Below, piece after piece: positions 9,566 to 19,144 of a stretch of 64,000 nucleotides of DNA (positions within the stretch are counted from its first letter, which is position 1; each line of letters starts with the position of its first letter). This DNA is from Symbiodinium sp. CCMP2592 (Eukaryota > Sar > Dinophyceae > Suessiales > Symbiodiniaceae), in the NCBI GenBank assembly GCA_905221615.1, contig CAJNDT010005913.1, forward strand, positions 1,736,001 to 1,800,000. Reading direction: 5' to 3'. The notes under the pieces are model-generated. The model made no database searches. It was not told where the DNA came from and worked only from the letters and a program-made list of their open reading frames with translations. The position numbers were made by a program, and so were the translations under genes.

Positions 9566-11179
9566 TTAAGAGCTAAAGGCTTCACGCACCTGCGTGATCA
9601 GCAGTTCGATCTCGAACGGCTTGAACAGCACGCTCTTGAGTCCTTCCTGCGATGCACGCACGATCGAGTGGTGCGGGTCGTACCCGAATCCGGTCATCAG
9701 GATGACCTGCGTCTCTGGACTGCTTCGGCGCACGGCACTGAAAACCTCGTACCCGTTGCGATCCGGCATCTGGATATCCGAAACGACGAGATCGAATGCT
9801 TGCTGACCTGAGGATTTGATTTCTTCGAGAACTTCGATCGCCTTTGCACCATCACTCACGATCGTTGTTTCACAACCGCGATGACGGAGCACATCGCCGA
9901 TGATCTTGCGGATCTTGGGATTGTCGTCCGCGATCAGCACACGCTTCCCAACAAACAACGGATCCTGTTCGCGTTGCGTGAGCGCCTCGTCCACACCAAG
10001 CAGATTCTGAGGACCTTCTGAAACACACTTGACGCGTTCCTTGATCGAGGTCACATCACTCAGGATCCGATCGATATGACGAGCCGTCTCTGGATCCGCA
10101 GTCTTCTGATGCTCTTTGAGCCAATCGATCTCGTGGACAATGTCTTCCAACGGCTCGTTGATCTCACCTTCGAAGCGCCCCGAAACTGTCTGATTGGTCG
10201 CTGTACGCTCAGTCACCAGCAGCTGGAGCATGTGCAGCGCCATCGCGATGTAGCGTCCAAAGATCTCTGCGAACTGACGATCCTGATCGTCGAACGCGCC
10301 GGGCTGTTGCGACTCGATGTCCATGATCCCGATGACCTTGTCTGAGACCAGCAATGGCACAGTCAGACTCGATCGAGCGCCGGTCAAACCAGGGAGGAAT
10401 CGATCATCGGTCAGTGTGTCATAGCAAATGTAGCTCTCGCCCGTCTTCGCGACATGTCCCGAGATTCCTGAACCCTCGGCTTCCTGATACAGATCCAGAT
10501 CCTGAATCTCTTCCGGGAGTCCCGATTGCATCACGAGCTGGAGCTTGTTGGTTTTCTGATCCGTCAGGAAAATCACAAAGTGATCCGAACGCAGCAGTTC
10601 GTGGGAATACTTGATGACGCGCTTCTCAAGGAGCTGCAGACGCTCGAGCGCGTTCATTTCTTTGATCTGATCCACATCCATCCGCACAAGCTCGAAACCC
10701 GCGCGGTCGATCGCGTCCATCTTTTGTTGAGTGCGTTGTGCGATTGTTACATCACGCACGATCGCCGCGATGCGTCCTGTCCGAACCTCGTCATCCTCGA
10801 TCCGCGCAATACCAGTGATGTAGACATCAAACGAGCGGATCCCTTCATCGGAGTTCACACGATGCTTGGTGACCATGGCGCCGCCTTGCGCTGGATCGTG
10901 ACTCACGCCCGGGATTGCATCCGCAGACTGGACACACAATGCGTTGACACGATCTCGGACCGACGCATCGAGCAGCTCGAAGTATTCGTTTGACCAGAGT
11001 ACATCACCGTCGGGATTGACGATGCAGACACCCTCACCCAGCGCTTTGAGCACCGCCGCGACACTCGATTCATCAGGCTGAACCACGATCTCGTAGCGAT
11101 CGCCGAGTGTTTCTTTGAGTTGTGCCGTCTCCTCCGGAGAGGCGCCAACAAGGACGAGTTTGGGCTGTGTCTTGACCAT
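9566..11179 (-). CDS. PAS-GAF-receiver signalling protein
   Basis: The protein is 537 aa. A PAS-like sensor occupies about residues 45-155, a GAF domain about 190-325, a helical linker follows, and a CheY-like receiver lies at about 408-535. The receiver has the acidic DD pair, the phosphoacceptor Asp in VVSDIQMPD, the Thr of the MTG motif and the Lys of FKPF, so it should be phosphorylatable. There is no histidine kinase or output domain. The signal enters through PAS/GAF and the receiver is terminal, an unusual arrangement for a scaffold or phosphate sink. No kinase gene is adjacent. Confidence 0.85.
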   Translation of the reverse strand: MVKTQPKLVLVGASPEETAQLKETLGDRYEIVVQPDESSVAAVLKALGEGVCIVNPDGDVLWSNEYFELLDASVRDRVNALCVQSADAIPGVSHDPAQGGAMVTKHRVNSDEGIRSFDVYITGIARIEDDEVRTGRIAAIVRDVTIAQRTQQKMDAIDRAGFELVRMDVDQIKEMNALERLQLLEKRVIKYSHELLRSDHFVIFLTDQKTNKLQLVMQSGLPEEIQDLDLYQEAEGSGISGHVAKTGESYICYDTLTDDRFLPGLTGARSSLTVPLLVSDKVIGIMDIESQQPGAFDDQDRQFAEIFGRYIAMALHMLQLLVTERTATNQTVSGRFEGEINEPLEDIVHEIDWLKEHQKTADPETARHIDRILSDVTSIKERVKCVSEGPQNLLGVDEALTQREQDPLFVGKRVLIADDNPKIRKIIGDVLRHRGCETTIVSDGAKAIEVLEEIKSSGQQAFDLVVSDIQMPDRNGYEVFSAVRRSSPETQVILMTGFGYDPHHSIVRASQEGLKSVLFKPFEIELLITQVREAFSS

Positions 11180-11337
11180 CGAGAAAGAAATCTCATTGAG
11201 CGATCACGGGCGAATGCCCGATCGTGAAACACCTGCTCTAAACTGTATTCGCATGCCACACACATGCGGGTGCAACAACATTCAAGCTTCTTTCACGCTA
11301 GTATCGGCATGCCGCCCGATGGAGCCAGCAGAACTCT
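11180..11337. other. Divergent intergenic region
   Basis: It separates the minus-strand PAS-GAF-receiver gene from the plus-strand ABC operon. It contains a small CGGGC-GAAT-GCCCG hairpin near 11210. No clear promoter hexamers were identified. Confidence 0.4.
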
Positions 11338-12333
11338 ATGATTTTGGTCCGAGAAATCTATAAATCCTTCGGCCCGCTCAGAGCGGTCACCGATGTCTCC
11401 TTCGAGCTCGGAGAGAACCAAGTCGTCGGACTCCTAGGACCCAACGGAGCGGGAAAGAGCACCACAATCCGCATGATGACCGGGTTTTTAGCCCCAGATC
11501 GCGGATCTATCTCCATCGTCGGCTACGACATCTCGAAACACCCCGCTCAAGCGAAGTCCCAGATCGGATATCTCCCAGAGCAAGCACCGATCTATCCAGA
11601 AATGTCTGTGCGTGGATACCTCAAGCATCGCGCCAAACTCTTTGGGGTCGAGACCAAAGAAATCAAATCAGCTGTGGATCGAGCGATGGATCAGTGCCAT
11701 ATCTCAAATGTCGCCCGCCGGCGTGTTGGTCAGCTGTCAAAGGGCTACAAACAACGCGTCGGACTCGCTGGAGCGTTGATCCACGATCCGCCCGTCCTCA
11801 TCCTCGACGAACCCACCAACGGCTTGGATCCCTCGCAAATCCGGGAATCCCGCTCGCTCATCCGCGATCTGGCGCAAGACAAAACCATGCTGGTGTGCTC
11901 GCACATTCTCCCTGAGATCGAGCGCGTCTGCGATCGAGTGATGGTCATGAACCATGGCCAAATCCAAGCCGACGGCACCCCCACTGACCTCATCAATGCT
12001 GCGCCAGGTCCGACCCGATACACCGTCGAGATCCGCACGAACCCATCCGCTGGTATTGCGCATGCTTTGCGCGTTCTCGCTGCGGTACCGGGAGTGGATT
12101 CAACCATCGCGGATCAGATCCAGCCCAACGACGCGAGCCGAGGATGGTGTCGAGTCATCGTCAACGCGCTCCCGAACGAGGGTGATCTGAGAGAACCGAT
12201 CGCTGGAGCAGCAGAAGATCAGGGACTGTTCATCCGCGAACTGTCGCAGCAGAAACAAACACTCGAAACGATCTTCATGAGCCTGATCGATCCAGCACCG
12301 AACCAACCCTCGATGATCGGGAGCGGCGTGTGA
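11338..12333 (+). CDS. ABC transporter ATP-binding protein, GldA-like
   Basis: Cytoplasmic ATPase of an ABC-2 type exporter, 331 aa. Walker A is GPNGAGKST (about 33-41), the signature is LSKGY instead of LSGGQ, and Walker B is LILDEPTNGLDP. About 100 C-terminal residues form the extra domain typical of GldA and NatA-type ATPases. The stop overlaps the next start by 4 bp (GTGA), so it is translationally coupled to the membrane partner. The substrate is unknown; GldA homologues outside Bacteroidetes are not tied to gliding. Confidence 0.93.
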   Translation: MILVREIYKSFGPLRAVTDVSFELGENQVVGLLGPNGAGKSTTIRMMTGFLAPDRGSISIVGYDISKHPAQAKSQIGYLPEQAPIYPEMSVRGYLKHRAKLFGVETKEIKSAVDRAMDQCHISNVARRRVGQLSKGYKQRVGLAGALIHDPPVLILDEPTNGLDPSQIRESRSLIRDLAQDKTMLVCSHILPEIERVCDRVMVMNHGQIQADGTPTDLINAAPGPTRYTVEIRTNPSAGIAHALRVLAAVPGVDSTIADQIQPNDASRGWCRVIVNALPNEGDLREPIAGAAEDQGLFIRELSQQKQTLETIFMSLIDPAPNQPSMIGSGV

Positions 12334-15161
12334 TCCAGACTCTCATCCAATCTCTCAACGCACAGCGTTCACTCGTCACAACGATCGCAGTGCGGGAACT
12401 CGTCTCCATGTTCCGCGTCCCGGCAGGATGGATCATCATCGCACTGTTTGCCTTTCTTTCCGCTGTGCTCTTTCTCAATCAGACACTCATCCCTGGACAG
12501 CCCGGCTCGATGCGGTACTTCTTCATCGCTTCCGCGTGGTTGTTGATCCCGATCGCTCCAGCGATCTCGATGCGTCTGATGTCCGAGGAGTACCGGACTG
12601 GAAGCTTTGAGTCGCTCCGCACGACTCCCGCGGGAGATTGGGCCGTCGCGCTCGGGAAATTCATCGGAGCGGTGCTGTTCCTGATCCTGATGCTCACGCC
12701 GTCGCTGATCTATCCGATCGTGCTCGCGATTGTGAGCTCACCCGCTCCCGATGCCGGACCGATCATCGCGGGATACCTGATGCTGATCCTCGTCGGATCG
12801 CTCTATCTGAGCATCGGACTGCTCGCATCATCGCTGACATCGAGTCAAACACTCGCGTTCCTCGGCACCATGATGGCGCTCGTCCTCTTCATTGTGGTCA
12901 CTTCAGTCCTCGCGCCGCGCGCGGGATCAACGCTTTCCCCGATCCTTGATCGACTCTCCGTCATCAGCCGCGCCGGAGAGTTTGGCAAAGGGATCATCGA
13001 CACTGGAACCATCGCGTTCTTCATCATCGGATGCCTATGGATGGTCGCGCTGAGCGCCGCCGTGCTGGAGTCCAAGAGACTGGCGCGCAAACGATCGATC
13101 CTCATCGTCATGGCTTCGTTCTTCGTGCTTACCTCAGGCACAGCCGTGTTCTTCGCCGGATACCTCACAAGCGAGCACCGAATCCGCATTGATGTCACCT
13201 CGACCAGCGCCCACGAGCTCTCCCAGCGTGCTAGCAATATGGTCGACGCACTCCCAGGACCAACACGCATTGTGCTCGCGATCAATCAGAGCGAGTCCGA
13301 CCAACGAGCGCTGGATCTTGTCTCCGATGTGCTCGAAACCTACGACCGCTCATCACCGCTGCTGACCAGCCGTGTGATCGACCTCGCGACCGCCGACGGC
13401 ATCAACCAAACCCAACAACTGATCAACGAACTCCGCGATCAGGAATCTGGCGCAATCCAATCGAACCAAGAAACCATCGAACAAGCATCCCAGTCGCTGT
13501 CTGCTGCGTCCACACACCTCCTCCAGTGCGCCAAAGACCTCCAATCCATCCGCGATGCGATCGACGGCTCAACAACCGCAGGAGCGACCAATCGAGCGTT
13601 CTTTGATCAGCGATCCGCACTCGTTCGTCTCGGAGCTCAGGATCTGTCCAACGCTTCGACTTCACTCGAATCCGATCCAGTCTCTGGGACTGCGATGCTC
13701 GATGCTCAACTCGCACAGCTGGAAGACCTGCGCAATCAGCTCAGCGACTTTGCCAATGCGCCTGAAATTACTCCAGCCGCTAAAGCCGCTGCTCGCTCAT
13801 TGAATACACGGCTCGACACACTCATCGATCAACTCGCCGTGACCTCTGATCGACTCGCTCGGCTCATCCCGATCGACGCGGATCGCGTTGCGACGGCGCT
13901 GGAGACCGGAGAGTCGCTGCTCATCATCGGACCTCCAGAGACTGGAATCGCGGCGATCGATCTAGAAACACTTCTCCCACCAACTCAGCTCCTGGAACAA
14001 GCCGGGATCTCTCCGGCAGGGGTCATCGGACCACGAGCACAAGAACTCATCGCATCCGCACTGGCGCAGCTCGTGATCCAGAATCATCCGATTGTCGTGT
14101 TTGTCCACGCGGGAGAGCCGGGACAACTCCTCGGAACTCCTCAGTTGCTCACCAAAACAGTCAATCACCTCAAACAGCGTGGTATCGACACCATCGAGTG
14201 GGCACCGCTGCATGAGAGCGATCGTCCCTCGCTTGTTGAACTTGATCCGCTCGGACAACGACCAGTCGTGTTTGTCATGTTCGCTTCCGATTCCGCCGCA
14301 GGTGGAGGCGAGACGGGCATCACCGGCGCCAGGCGCGCCACCTCACTCGCAAACATCGCGCAACAACTCATTGATCAAGGCGAATCGGTCCTGATCTCCA
14401 TGAATCCTTCGATCTTTGGATCGTTCGGAGACACCGATCCCATGGTTCGCGTGCTTGAGCCTTTCGGTATCGTCCCAAATCCAACCAAAGCACTGCTCTC
14501 ACAGCGCATCGTGTCATCCAAGCGAACAGCGAATCCAGCAATGGTTGTGGTTCCAACCATCGAGGGTGATCAAGAAACTCATACCATCGGAGAAGCCGTG
14601 CAAGGTCTCTCGACCATGCTTCCTTGGTCGATCCCGATCAATATCGATCCGCGCGTAGGCGCTCAAGCAACTTCGATCATCTCAATTCAAGGGAACGAAC
14701 AGGTATGGGCCGAGCACGATTGGATCACTCTCTGGTCCACACCCGCACAATCTCGTCAGTATCTTCAAGATCAACCGATCTTCGAAGAGTCCAAAGACAT
14801 CCGCCGAGACCAATGGATCATCGCAGCAGGCGCTGAACGGCTCATCGATTCCGACGCTCAACGCGTCGTCGTTGTAGGTTCGAACTCATGGGTGAACGAC
14901 GCGCTCACCTTCGGACAGAGCCAACTCGTTGATGGACGCATCACCACAGCATTCCCCGGAAACATTACTCTACTTGAGAGCTCCATCTCATGGCTCGCCG
15001 GACTCGATCAACTCATCGCTCCGGGAATCCAGTCGCGTCCAATCGCAACGATCAAACCGCTCGACGCGTCACAGCTCTCACTCTATCGCTGGATCCTGCT
15101 CGGCGCTGTCCCCGGATGTGTCCTTTTGATCGGGATCGGGACGCGTATCGTCTTCGGATAA
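12330..15161 (+). CDS. ABC-2 permease fused to a GldG-like auxiliary domain
   Basis: The protein is 943 aa. The first 245 or so residues form an ABC-2 permease with about six membrane segments (GldF-like). Another membrane segment near 255-278 leads into a large extracytoplasmic region (about 280-910) resembling the GldG/ABC_transp_aux domain. A final membrane segment closes the protein. GldF and GldG are separate genes in Bacteroidetes, so this is a natural fusion. The start is GTG overlapping the ATPase stop. The last 84 bp overlap the convergent gene on the other strand. Confidence 0.85.
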   Translation: MIQTLIQSLNAQRSLVTTIAVRELVSMFRVPAGWIIIALFAFLSAVLFLNQTLIPGQPGSMRYFFIASAWLLIPIAPAISMRLMSEEYRTGSFESLRTTPAGDWAVALGKFIGAVLFLILMLTPSLIYPIVLAIVSSPAPDAGPIIAGYLMLILVGSLYLSIGLLASSLTSSQTLAFLGTMMALVLFIVVTSVLAPRAGSTLSPILDRLSVISRAGEFGKGIIDTGTIAFFIIGCLWMVALSAAVLESKRLARKRSILIVMASFFVLTSGTAVFFAGYLTSEHRIRIDVTSTSAHELSQRASNMVDALPGPTRIVLAINQSESDQRALDLVSDVLETYDRSSPLLTSRVIDLATADGINQTQQLINELRDQESGAIQSNQETIEQASQSLSAASTHLLQCAKDLQSIRDAIDGSTTAGATNRAFFDQRSALVRLGAQDLSNASTSLESDPVSGTAMLDAQLAQLEDLRNQLSDFANAPEITPAAKAAARSLNTRLDTLIDQLAVTSDRLARLIPIDADRVATALETGESLLIIGPPETGIAAIDLETLLPPTQLLEQAGISPAGVIGPRAQELIASALAQLVIQNHPIVVFVHAGEPGQLLGTPQLLTKTVNHLKQRGIDTIEWAPLHESDRPSLVELDPLGQRPVVFVMFASDSAAGGGETGITGARRATSLANIAQQLIDQGESVLISMNPSIFGSFGDTDPMVRVLEPFGIVPNPTKALLSQRIVSSKRTANPAMVVVPTIEGDQETHTIGEAVQGLSTMLPWSIPINIDPRVGAQATSIISIQGNEQVWAEHDWITLWSTPAQSRQYLQDQPIFEESKDIRRDQWIIAAGAERLIDSDAQRVVVVGSNSWVNDALTFGQSQLVDGRITTAFPGNITLLESSISWLAGLDQLIAPGIQSRPIATIKPLDASQLSLYRWILLGAVPGCVLLIGIGTRIVFG

Positions 15162-16118
15162 CTCGGTCTGAAGTTGCTCTAGATCCCGCTTCCCTTTCCA
15201 GTGTCGAGCGACGAGTGCCGTGCATACCAAACCCACAGGAACCACGATCAGCGTTTCCGCGGCTCGATTGATGAGGTCCGCCGCGATCGCGGTGCTCATC
15301 GTGTGACCACCAGCTGAAGCCGTGAGTCCGACCCCCCACTCTCGGAATCCGATCCCCGATCCAGTCAAAGGCATGAGCGAAGCGAGCTGCGAAACGGCGC
15401 TGATGATCGCGATGTCTCCGATTCCCACTTCCATCCCAAGGACTTCAAACGCGAGCCAATAACGCCCTAACCAGATGATCACATCGATCTGTCTGAACGC
15501 GAGTGCTTTCATCAACAGCCGAGTCTTGCGTCCCGGCATCAGTGGCACACTCGCAAACATCATCACTACAGGAATCAGCGGGATCACGATCGACCATTGA
15601 TTCGGGAGTTCGATCATGACCAGTGCAGCGAGCAGGATCACGCCGTTCGCGACTCCCGCGAGCACACCTGACCAGATCGAGGACTCGAGCGAGTCACGCA
15701 AACGGATTTTGTTGATCGCTTTGTGATACCCAATCCTGCCGATCAATCCGGGACGCATTGGGAGGTAGTTGAATAACCATGCGCTCCCCACGAGCACAAA
15801 CATCTCGCGCACACCAACCTTGCCGTGCCGTGACTGAAGCGCCTGCAAGCACATCGAAACCGACCAGTGGTTCCCGAGTGGTCCAAGAACGATCAGCACG
15901 AGCATCCAAACTGGAGCCGACCGAAGCGAATCCCAGACCCCTTCGAGCCCGTTGGTTCCTTGGTACACAAAGTATGCTGCACCAGAGAGCAGGAGCATAC
16001 TGATCGTGAACATCACAACAGATCGTGTACGCGACTTCCGTTGTATCGAAACGTCCGACTCGGATCCACTCAGATTGCTCTGAGTTTTTATTTCATTGCC
16101 TGGATCGGATATCCCCAT
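15078..16118 (-). CDS. Flippase-like membrane protein (UPF0104 / lysylphosphatidylglycerol synthase TM family)
   Basis: The 346 aa hold about eight hydrophobic segments. The family motif lies in a MPLTGSGIGFREWG stretch in the second half. Members include AglD-type and MprF-type flippase domains that handle lipid-linked substrates. ATG at 16118 is preferred to a TTG at 16130 because GAGGG lies just upstream. The acidic last 35 residues lie opposite the 3' end of the ABC permease gene. It is 23 bp downstream of the TPR-like protein gene on the same strand. Confidence 0.82.
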   Translation of the reverse strand: MGISDPGNEIKTQSNLSGSESDVSIQRKSRTRSVVMFTISMLLLSGAAYFVYQGTNGLEGVWDSLRSAPVWMLVLIVLGPLGNHWSVSMCLQALQSRHGKVGVREMFVLVGSAWLFNYLPMRPGLIGRIGYHKAINKIRLRDSLESSIWSGVLAGVANGVILLAALVMIELPNQWSIVIPLIPVVMMFASVPLMPGRKTRLLMKALAFRQIDVIIWLGRYWLAFEVLGMEVGIGDIAIISAVSQLASLMPLTGSGIGFREWGVGLTASAGGHTMSTAIAADLINRAAETLIVVPVGLVCTALVARHWKGKRDLEQLQTELSEDDTRPDPDQKDTSGDSAEQDPAIE

Positions 16119-16141
16119 GCGAGCCCTCAAGACGCGTTCAA

Positions 16142-18643
16142 TCAGAAATCGTCAGATCCCGGATCACTCGAATCAGGGATAAATGTCGTGAATGGCTGAT
16201 TCACCTCAACATAGGACTGCTCAAACTGCTCTATCCGCTGTTTGACCAACTCCGCGATTCGTCGCACACGCATATCAGGATGGACCTCGGCGACATCAAA
16301 GATTGGCGAATCCGCTTCGCGCACTCGTGTCATCAACACCATGGTCACCAATGTTGAGTCTATCTCGGGATCGATGAGTGAATCGGAAGTCAGTGCTTGC
16401 TGAACGCGTTGATCGAATGAGTCTAATGCCGGCGCTGTTGCCCGTACAGGGAGCTTGCCAAGCATCCAGATCTTCGTTGTGGTATCCGCATTCTCGTACG
16501 CGTTCCAGAGCGCTTCAATAACCTGATCAAAGTCACTCTCACCTAAGTCAGGGCGTAAATCCGGGCGATACATCACTGATGTAATGCCGGCGACCGATCG
16601 CCGGAATCGTTCGTGTTCAGTCGATCCGATCCCGTCAATCAATGCAGTCACGCTTGCCTTCGCTTCAGGAAGAACCTTTCGAGTCACCAAGGAAGTCTCG
16701 CTCACCAATCCAAATGGCGAGTTCACGAGACCACCTCTTGGGAGCGGCTTGAAACCTTGCAACGCACGCCATCGCTGACGAACGACGGACTGTGGTTGCG
16801 AGTGAATCAACCAACGCGTCTGCACCGTATCTGGATCAATCTCAAAGGTCACCGCCTCGAGCGGTTTGAGCCTGAGTCTTCTTCCGAGATCGAGCACTTT
16901 CGCACTTCCAGTACCTCGGAAACGACTCTGGATCTCTCTAAATCCAGGTACGATTAAGAAGTTTGAGTCGATTGGGCTCGAGCTCCCAAGTGAAAGAGGA
17001 AGAGTTGAACGATTGGTGAGTTCGATCCTGAGTCCGGCATGCTCGCCGTGCTCAAAGCTGTCCTTGGTCGGTACGATGTTGAGCGCCATTGTGTTCTCGG
17101 GATTGGTGATCATCTTCTCAAACCACTGTGGGATGTTTGAAGCGAGTTCCTGCATCAGCTCGCCTTCCTCAGTGATCTGACTTTCTCCCGTTGTCAACTC
17201 CTCCAAGCGTGTACGCGCATAGGCGCCCGCGGCTTCTAACGCATAATCTAGCGTGAGCTGTGTATATATCTCGATCGCTTCATCAGTCTGACCAAGCCGT
17301 TCGCTGGAAATCGCAATGATGAGATCACGAGGTCCGGACCTCGCGAGCGTGTCCATCGCTTGCTTCTTTGCGATTTCATACTCTCCACCTGCGAAACGAC
17401 TAAACGGCTCGAATGGCTGAAAGAACGGCTCCAGCTCTGGAGCGTTCTCGATAATCCGCTTCATGTCCGTCTCGATGACTTCCTGCTCAACACCAACGAT
17501 GGCACGCATCGTCTGATACCCTACAACTTCTTTGAGGTATTCAGCCAAGATCTGCATGCGGTTCGCACCGCGCTGCTTCATTCTTTCCTGCGCTTCCTCA
17601 TAAAACGCGTTGAGCCCGTTCCTCAGATCGATTAATACCGAATCAACTGTTTCTTGATCGCCGAGACTGAATGCCGCGAGCAATCGAATCTGATCGATCC
17701 CGCGGTCGTATCGGATTTCTTCTGGGCGCTGCAAGTCATCAATCGGTTCACTCGCCGCGAGTCGAGATTCGATGCGTGCCTTGAGCGTGGCACGCTCATC
17801 AGCAAGCGAAGGATTTAACTCCTCAATAATCGCATCGGGACCTTCGTATTGCCAGAGCAATGACAACTGTTGTTCCTGCAGCAGTGATGGCACCTGACCG
17901 ACATCCGTTTTATAAATCCTGATCGCATTGTTCAGGAATCTCCAAGCCGCATCCGTTGCGCCTTCCGCGGCACACATTCTTGCGATCGACAGATGCACAT
18001 GAGGATCAAGCGGATCAGAGTTCAGCACACGCATCTGCAGACGCATGCGAGTCGCCGCATCTTCTATTTGATGAGAGTACTGCTGAGCGACCAATGACTG
18101 AGCCGCCTTATGCGATGGATCAAGCTTCGCGGACTTGCGGAGCGCCACAAGAAACTCGGTATCGTTGCCCCGTTCCCGCTCTAGCAACGCGAGATCCAGC
18201 ATCAGTCTCGATCGTACTGCGGGATCGATTGATTGTCCCTCAGGACCGAGGAAGCGTTCGTATGCATTGACTCGAGCTTCTGCAGTCTGCTGACGATTGA
18301 TGATTGAGCTGATTAATCGTAACTGAGCAACCGTGTCTCGTGGATCATTACGAACGACCAAGCGTGTTGCTCGTATGACAGACTCTTGATCACCCGCGAG
18401 CCAAGCGGCTTCAACCAACGAACGCGCCAGATCCGTATCGCTCGGATCGAGATCAGTCGCCATCGCGAGCATGTACATCGCGAGCTCATAATCCTCAGGA
18501 GTGACCGGCTCGTTGAGCGATAGATCCAACCCCGCGACAGTTTCAACTGCATCGGACGCGAGTTGTCCGCTGACCTGAGCGTGCGATTGACTTATGGCCA
18601 GTGTGGTTGCGACGATGACCAGAATACGACCAAGTTGAATCAT
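16142..18643 (-). CDS. Secreted TPR-like repeat protein
   Basis: The 833 aa have a clear signal peptide (about 1-22, cleavage after SHA). A long helical region with TPR-like repeats follows (DPSDTDLAR, NDPRDTVAQ, DPSHKAAQ spacing), then a C-terminal region of beta character after about residue 520. No catalytic motif is recognised. ATG at 18643 overlaps the upstream gene stop as ATGA and has GGAGGG before it, which fixes the start. It probably acts as an extracytoplasmic assembly or binding protein; the function is unknown. Confidence 0.75.
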   Translation of the reverse strand: MIQLGRILVIVATTLAISQSHAQVSGQLASDAVETVAGLDLSLNEPVTPEDYELAMYMLAMATDLDPSDTDLARSLVEAAWLAGDQESVIRATRLVVRNDPRDTVAQLRLISSIINRQQTAEARVNAYERFLGPEGQSIDPAVRSRLMLDLALLERERGNDTEFLVALRKSAKLDPSHKAAQSLVAQQYSHQIEDAATRMRLQMRVLNSDPLDPHVHLSIARMCAAEGATDAAWRFLNNAIRIYKTDVGQVPSLLQEQQLSLLWQYEGPDAIIEELNPSLADERATLKARIESRLAASEPIDDLQRPEEIRYDRGIDQIRLLAAFSLGDQETVDSVLIDLRNGLNAFYEEAQERMKQRGANRMQILAEYLKEVVGYQTMRAIVGVEQEVIETDMKRIIENAPELEPFFQPFEPFSRFAGGEYEIAKKQAMDTLARSGPRDLIIAISSERLGQTDEAIEIYTQLTLDYALEAAGAYARTRLEELTTGESQITEEGELMQELASNIPQWFEKMITNPENTMALNIVPTKDSFEHGEHAGLRIELTNRSTLPLSLGSSSPIDSNFLIVPGFREIQSRFRGTGSAKVLDLGRRLRLKPLEAVTFEIDPDTVQTRWLIHSQPQSVVRQRWRALQGFKPLPRGGLVNSPFGLVSETSLVTRKVLPEAKASVTALIDGIGSTEHERFRRSVAGITSVMYRPDLRPDLGESDFDQVIEALWNAYENADTTTKIWMLGKLPVRATAPALDSFDQRVQQALTSDSLIDPEIDSTLVTMVLMTRVREADSPIFDVAEVHPDMRVRRIAELVKQRIEQFEQSYVEVNQPFTTFIPDSSDPGSDDF

Positions 18644-19032
18644 GCCAACCCTCCATCCATCAGGCGCCCTGCGACGACCAACACAAAACACAAAGCACCC
18701 ATCCCGATCAGCACCCAGTGTACTCGCATACTCAACACACGAGGCGTTCGTGAGAATACTCGCTCAGCGACAAAGTGCAGGAATACCAACTGACCGCCGC
18801 AGAGCATCCCGATGCCGATTAGTATCTGCTCTAGCTTTCCTAGATTCCCAAGAAATCCAGGAAGCGAGTCGTCCATCAAAATCCACAATCCGATCACAGC
18901 AAGCGCCATGGACCAGGCGCTCGCTCCGAGCAAGCGCGCAAAAACGGAGATCGCACCACTCATATCCAAGCGATCCGGTACATGGTCAAAGTGATTGACT
19001 GTTTCTGGCGCGAGTTTCGACATACTCGACAT
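18640..19032 (-). CDS. Small membrane protein of unknown function
   Basis: The 130 aa hold three hydrophobic segments (about 35-53, 68-88 and 105-125), and the loops carry charged residues. It is translationally coupled to the downstream secreted repeat protein by an ATGA overlap, which suggests the two work together at the membrane. An alternative start is the ATG at 19023. No family is recognised. Confidence 0.7.
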   Translation of the reverse strand: MSSMSKLAPETVNHFDHVPDRLDMSGAISVFARLLGASAWSMALAVIGLWILMDDSLPGFLGNLGKLEQILIGIGMLCGGQLVFLHFVAERVFSRTPRVLSMRVHWVLIGMGALCFVLVVAGRLMDGGLA

Positions 19033-19144
19033 TGCTCATTCAGGAAGCTCGTACATTGCGTATCCATCCATAGATACGCCAGTTGAGTGTACCACATCAA
19101 GCCGATCGGGGTTCTTCAGAAACCGCGCTCTGCCCGAGATTCAA

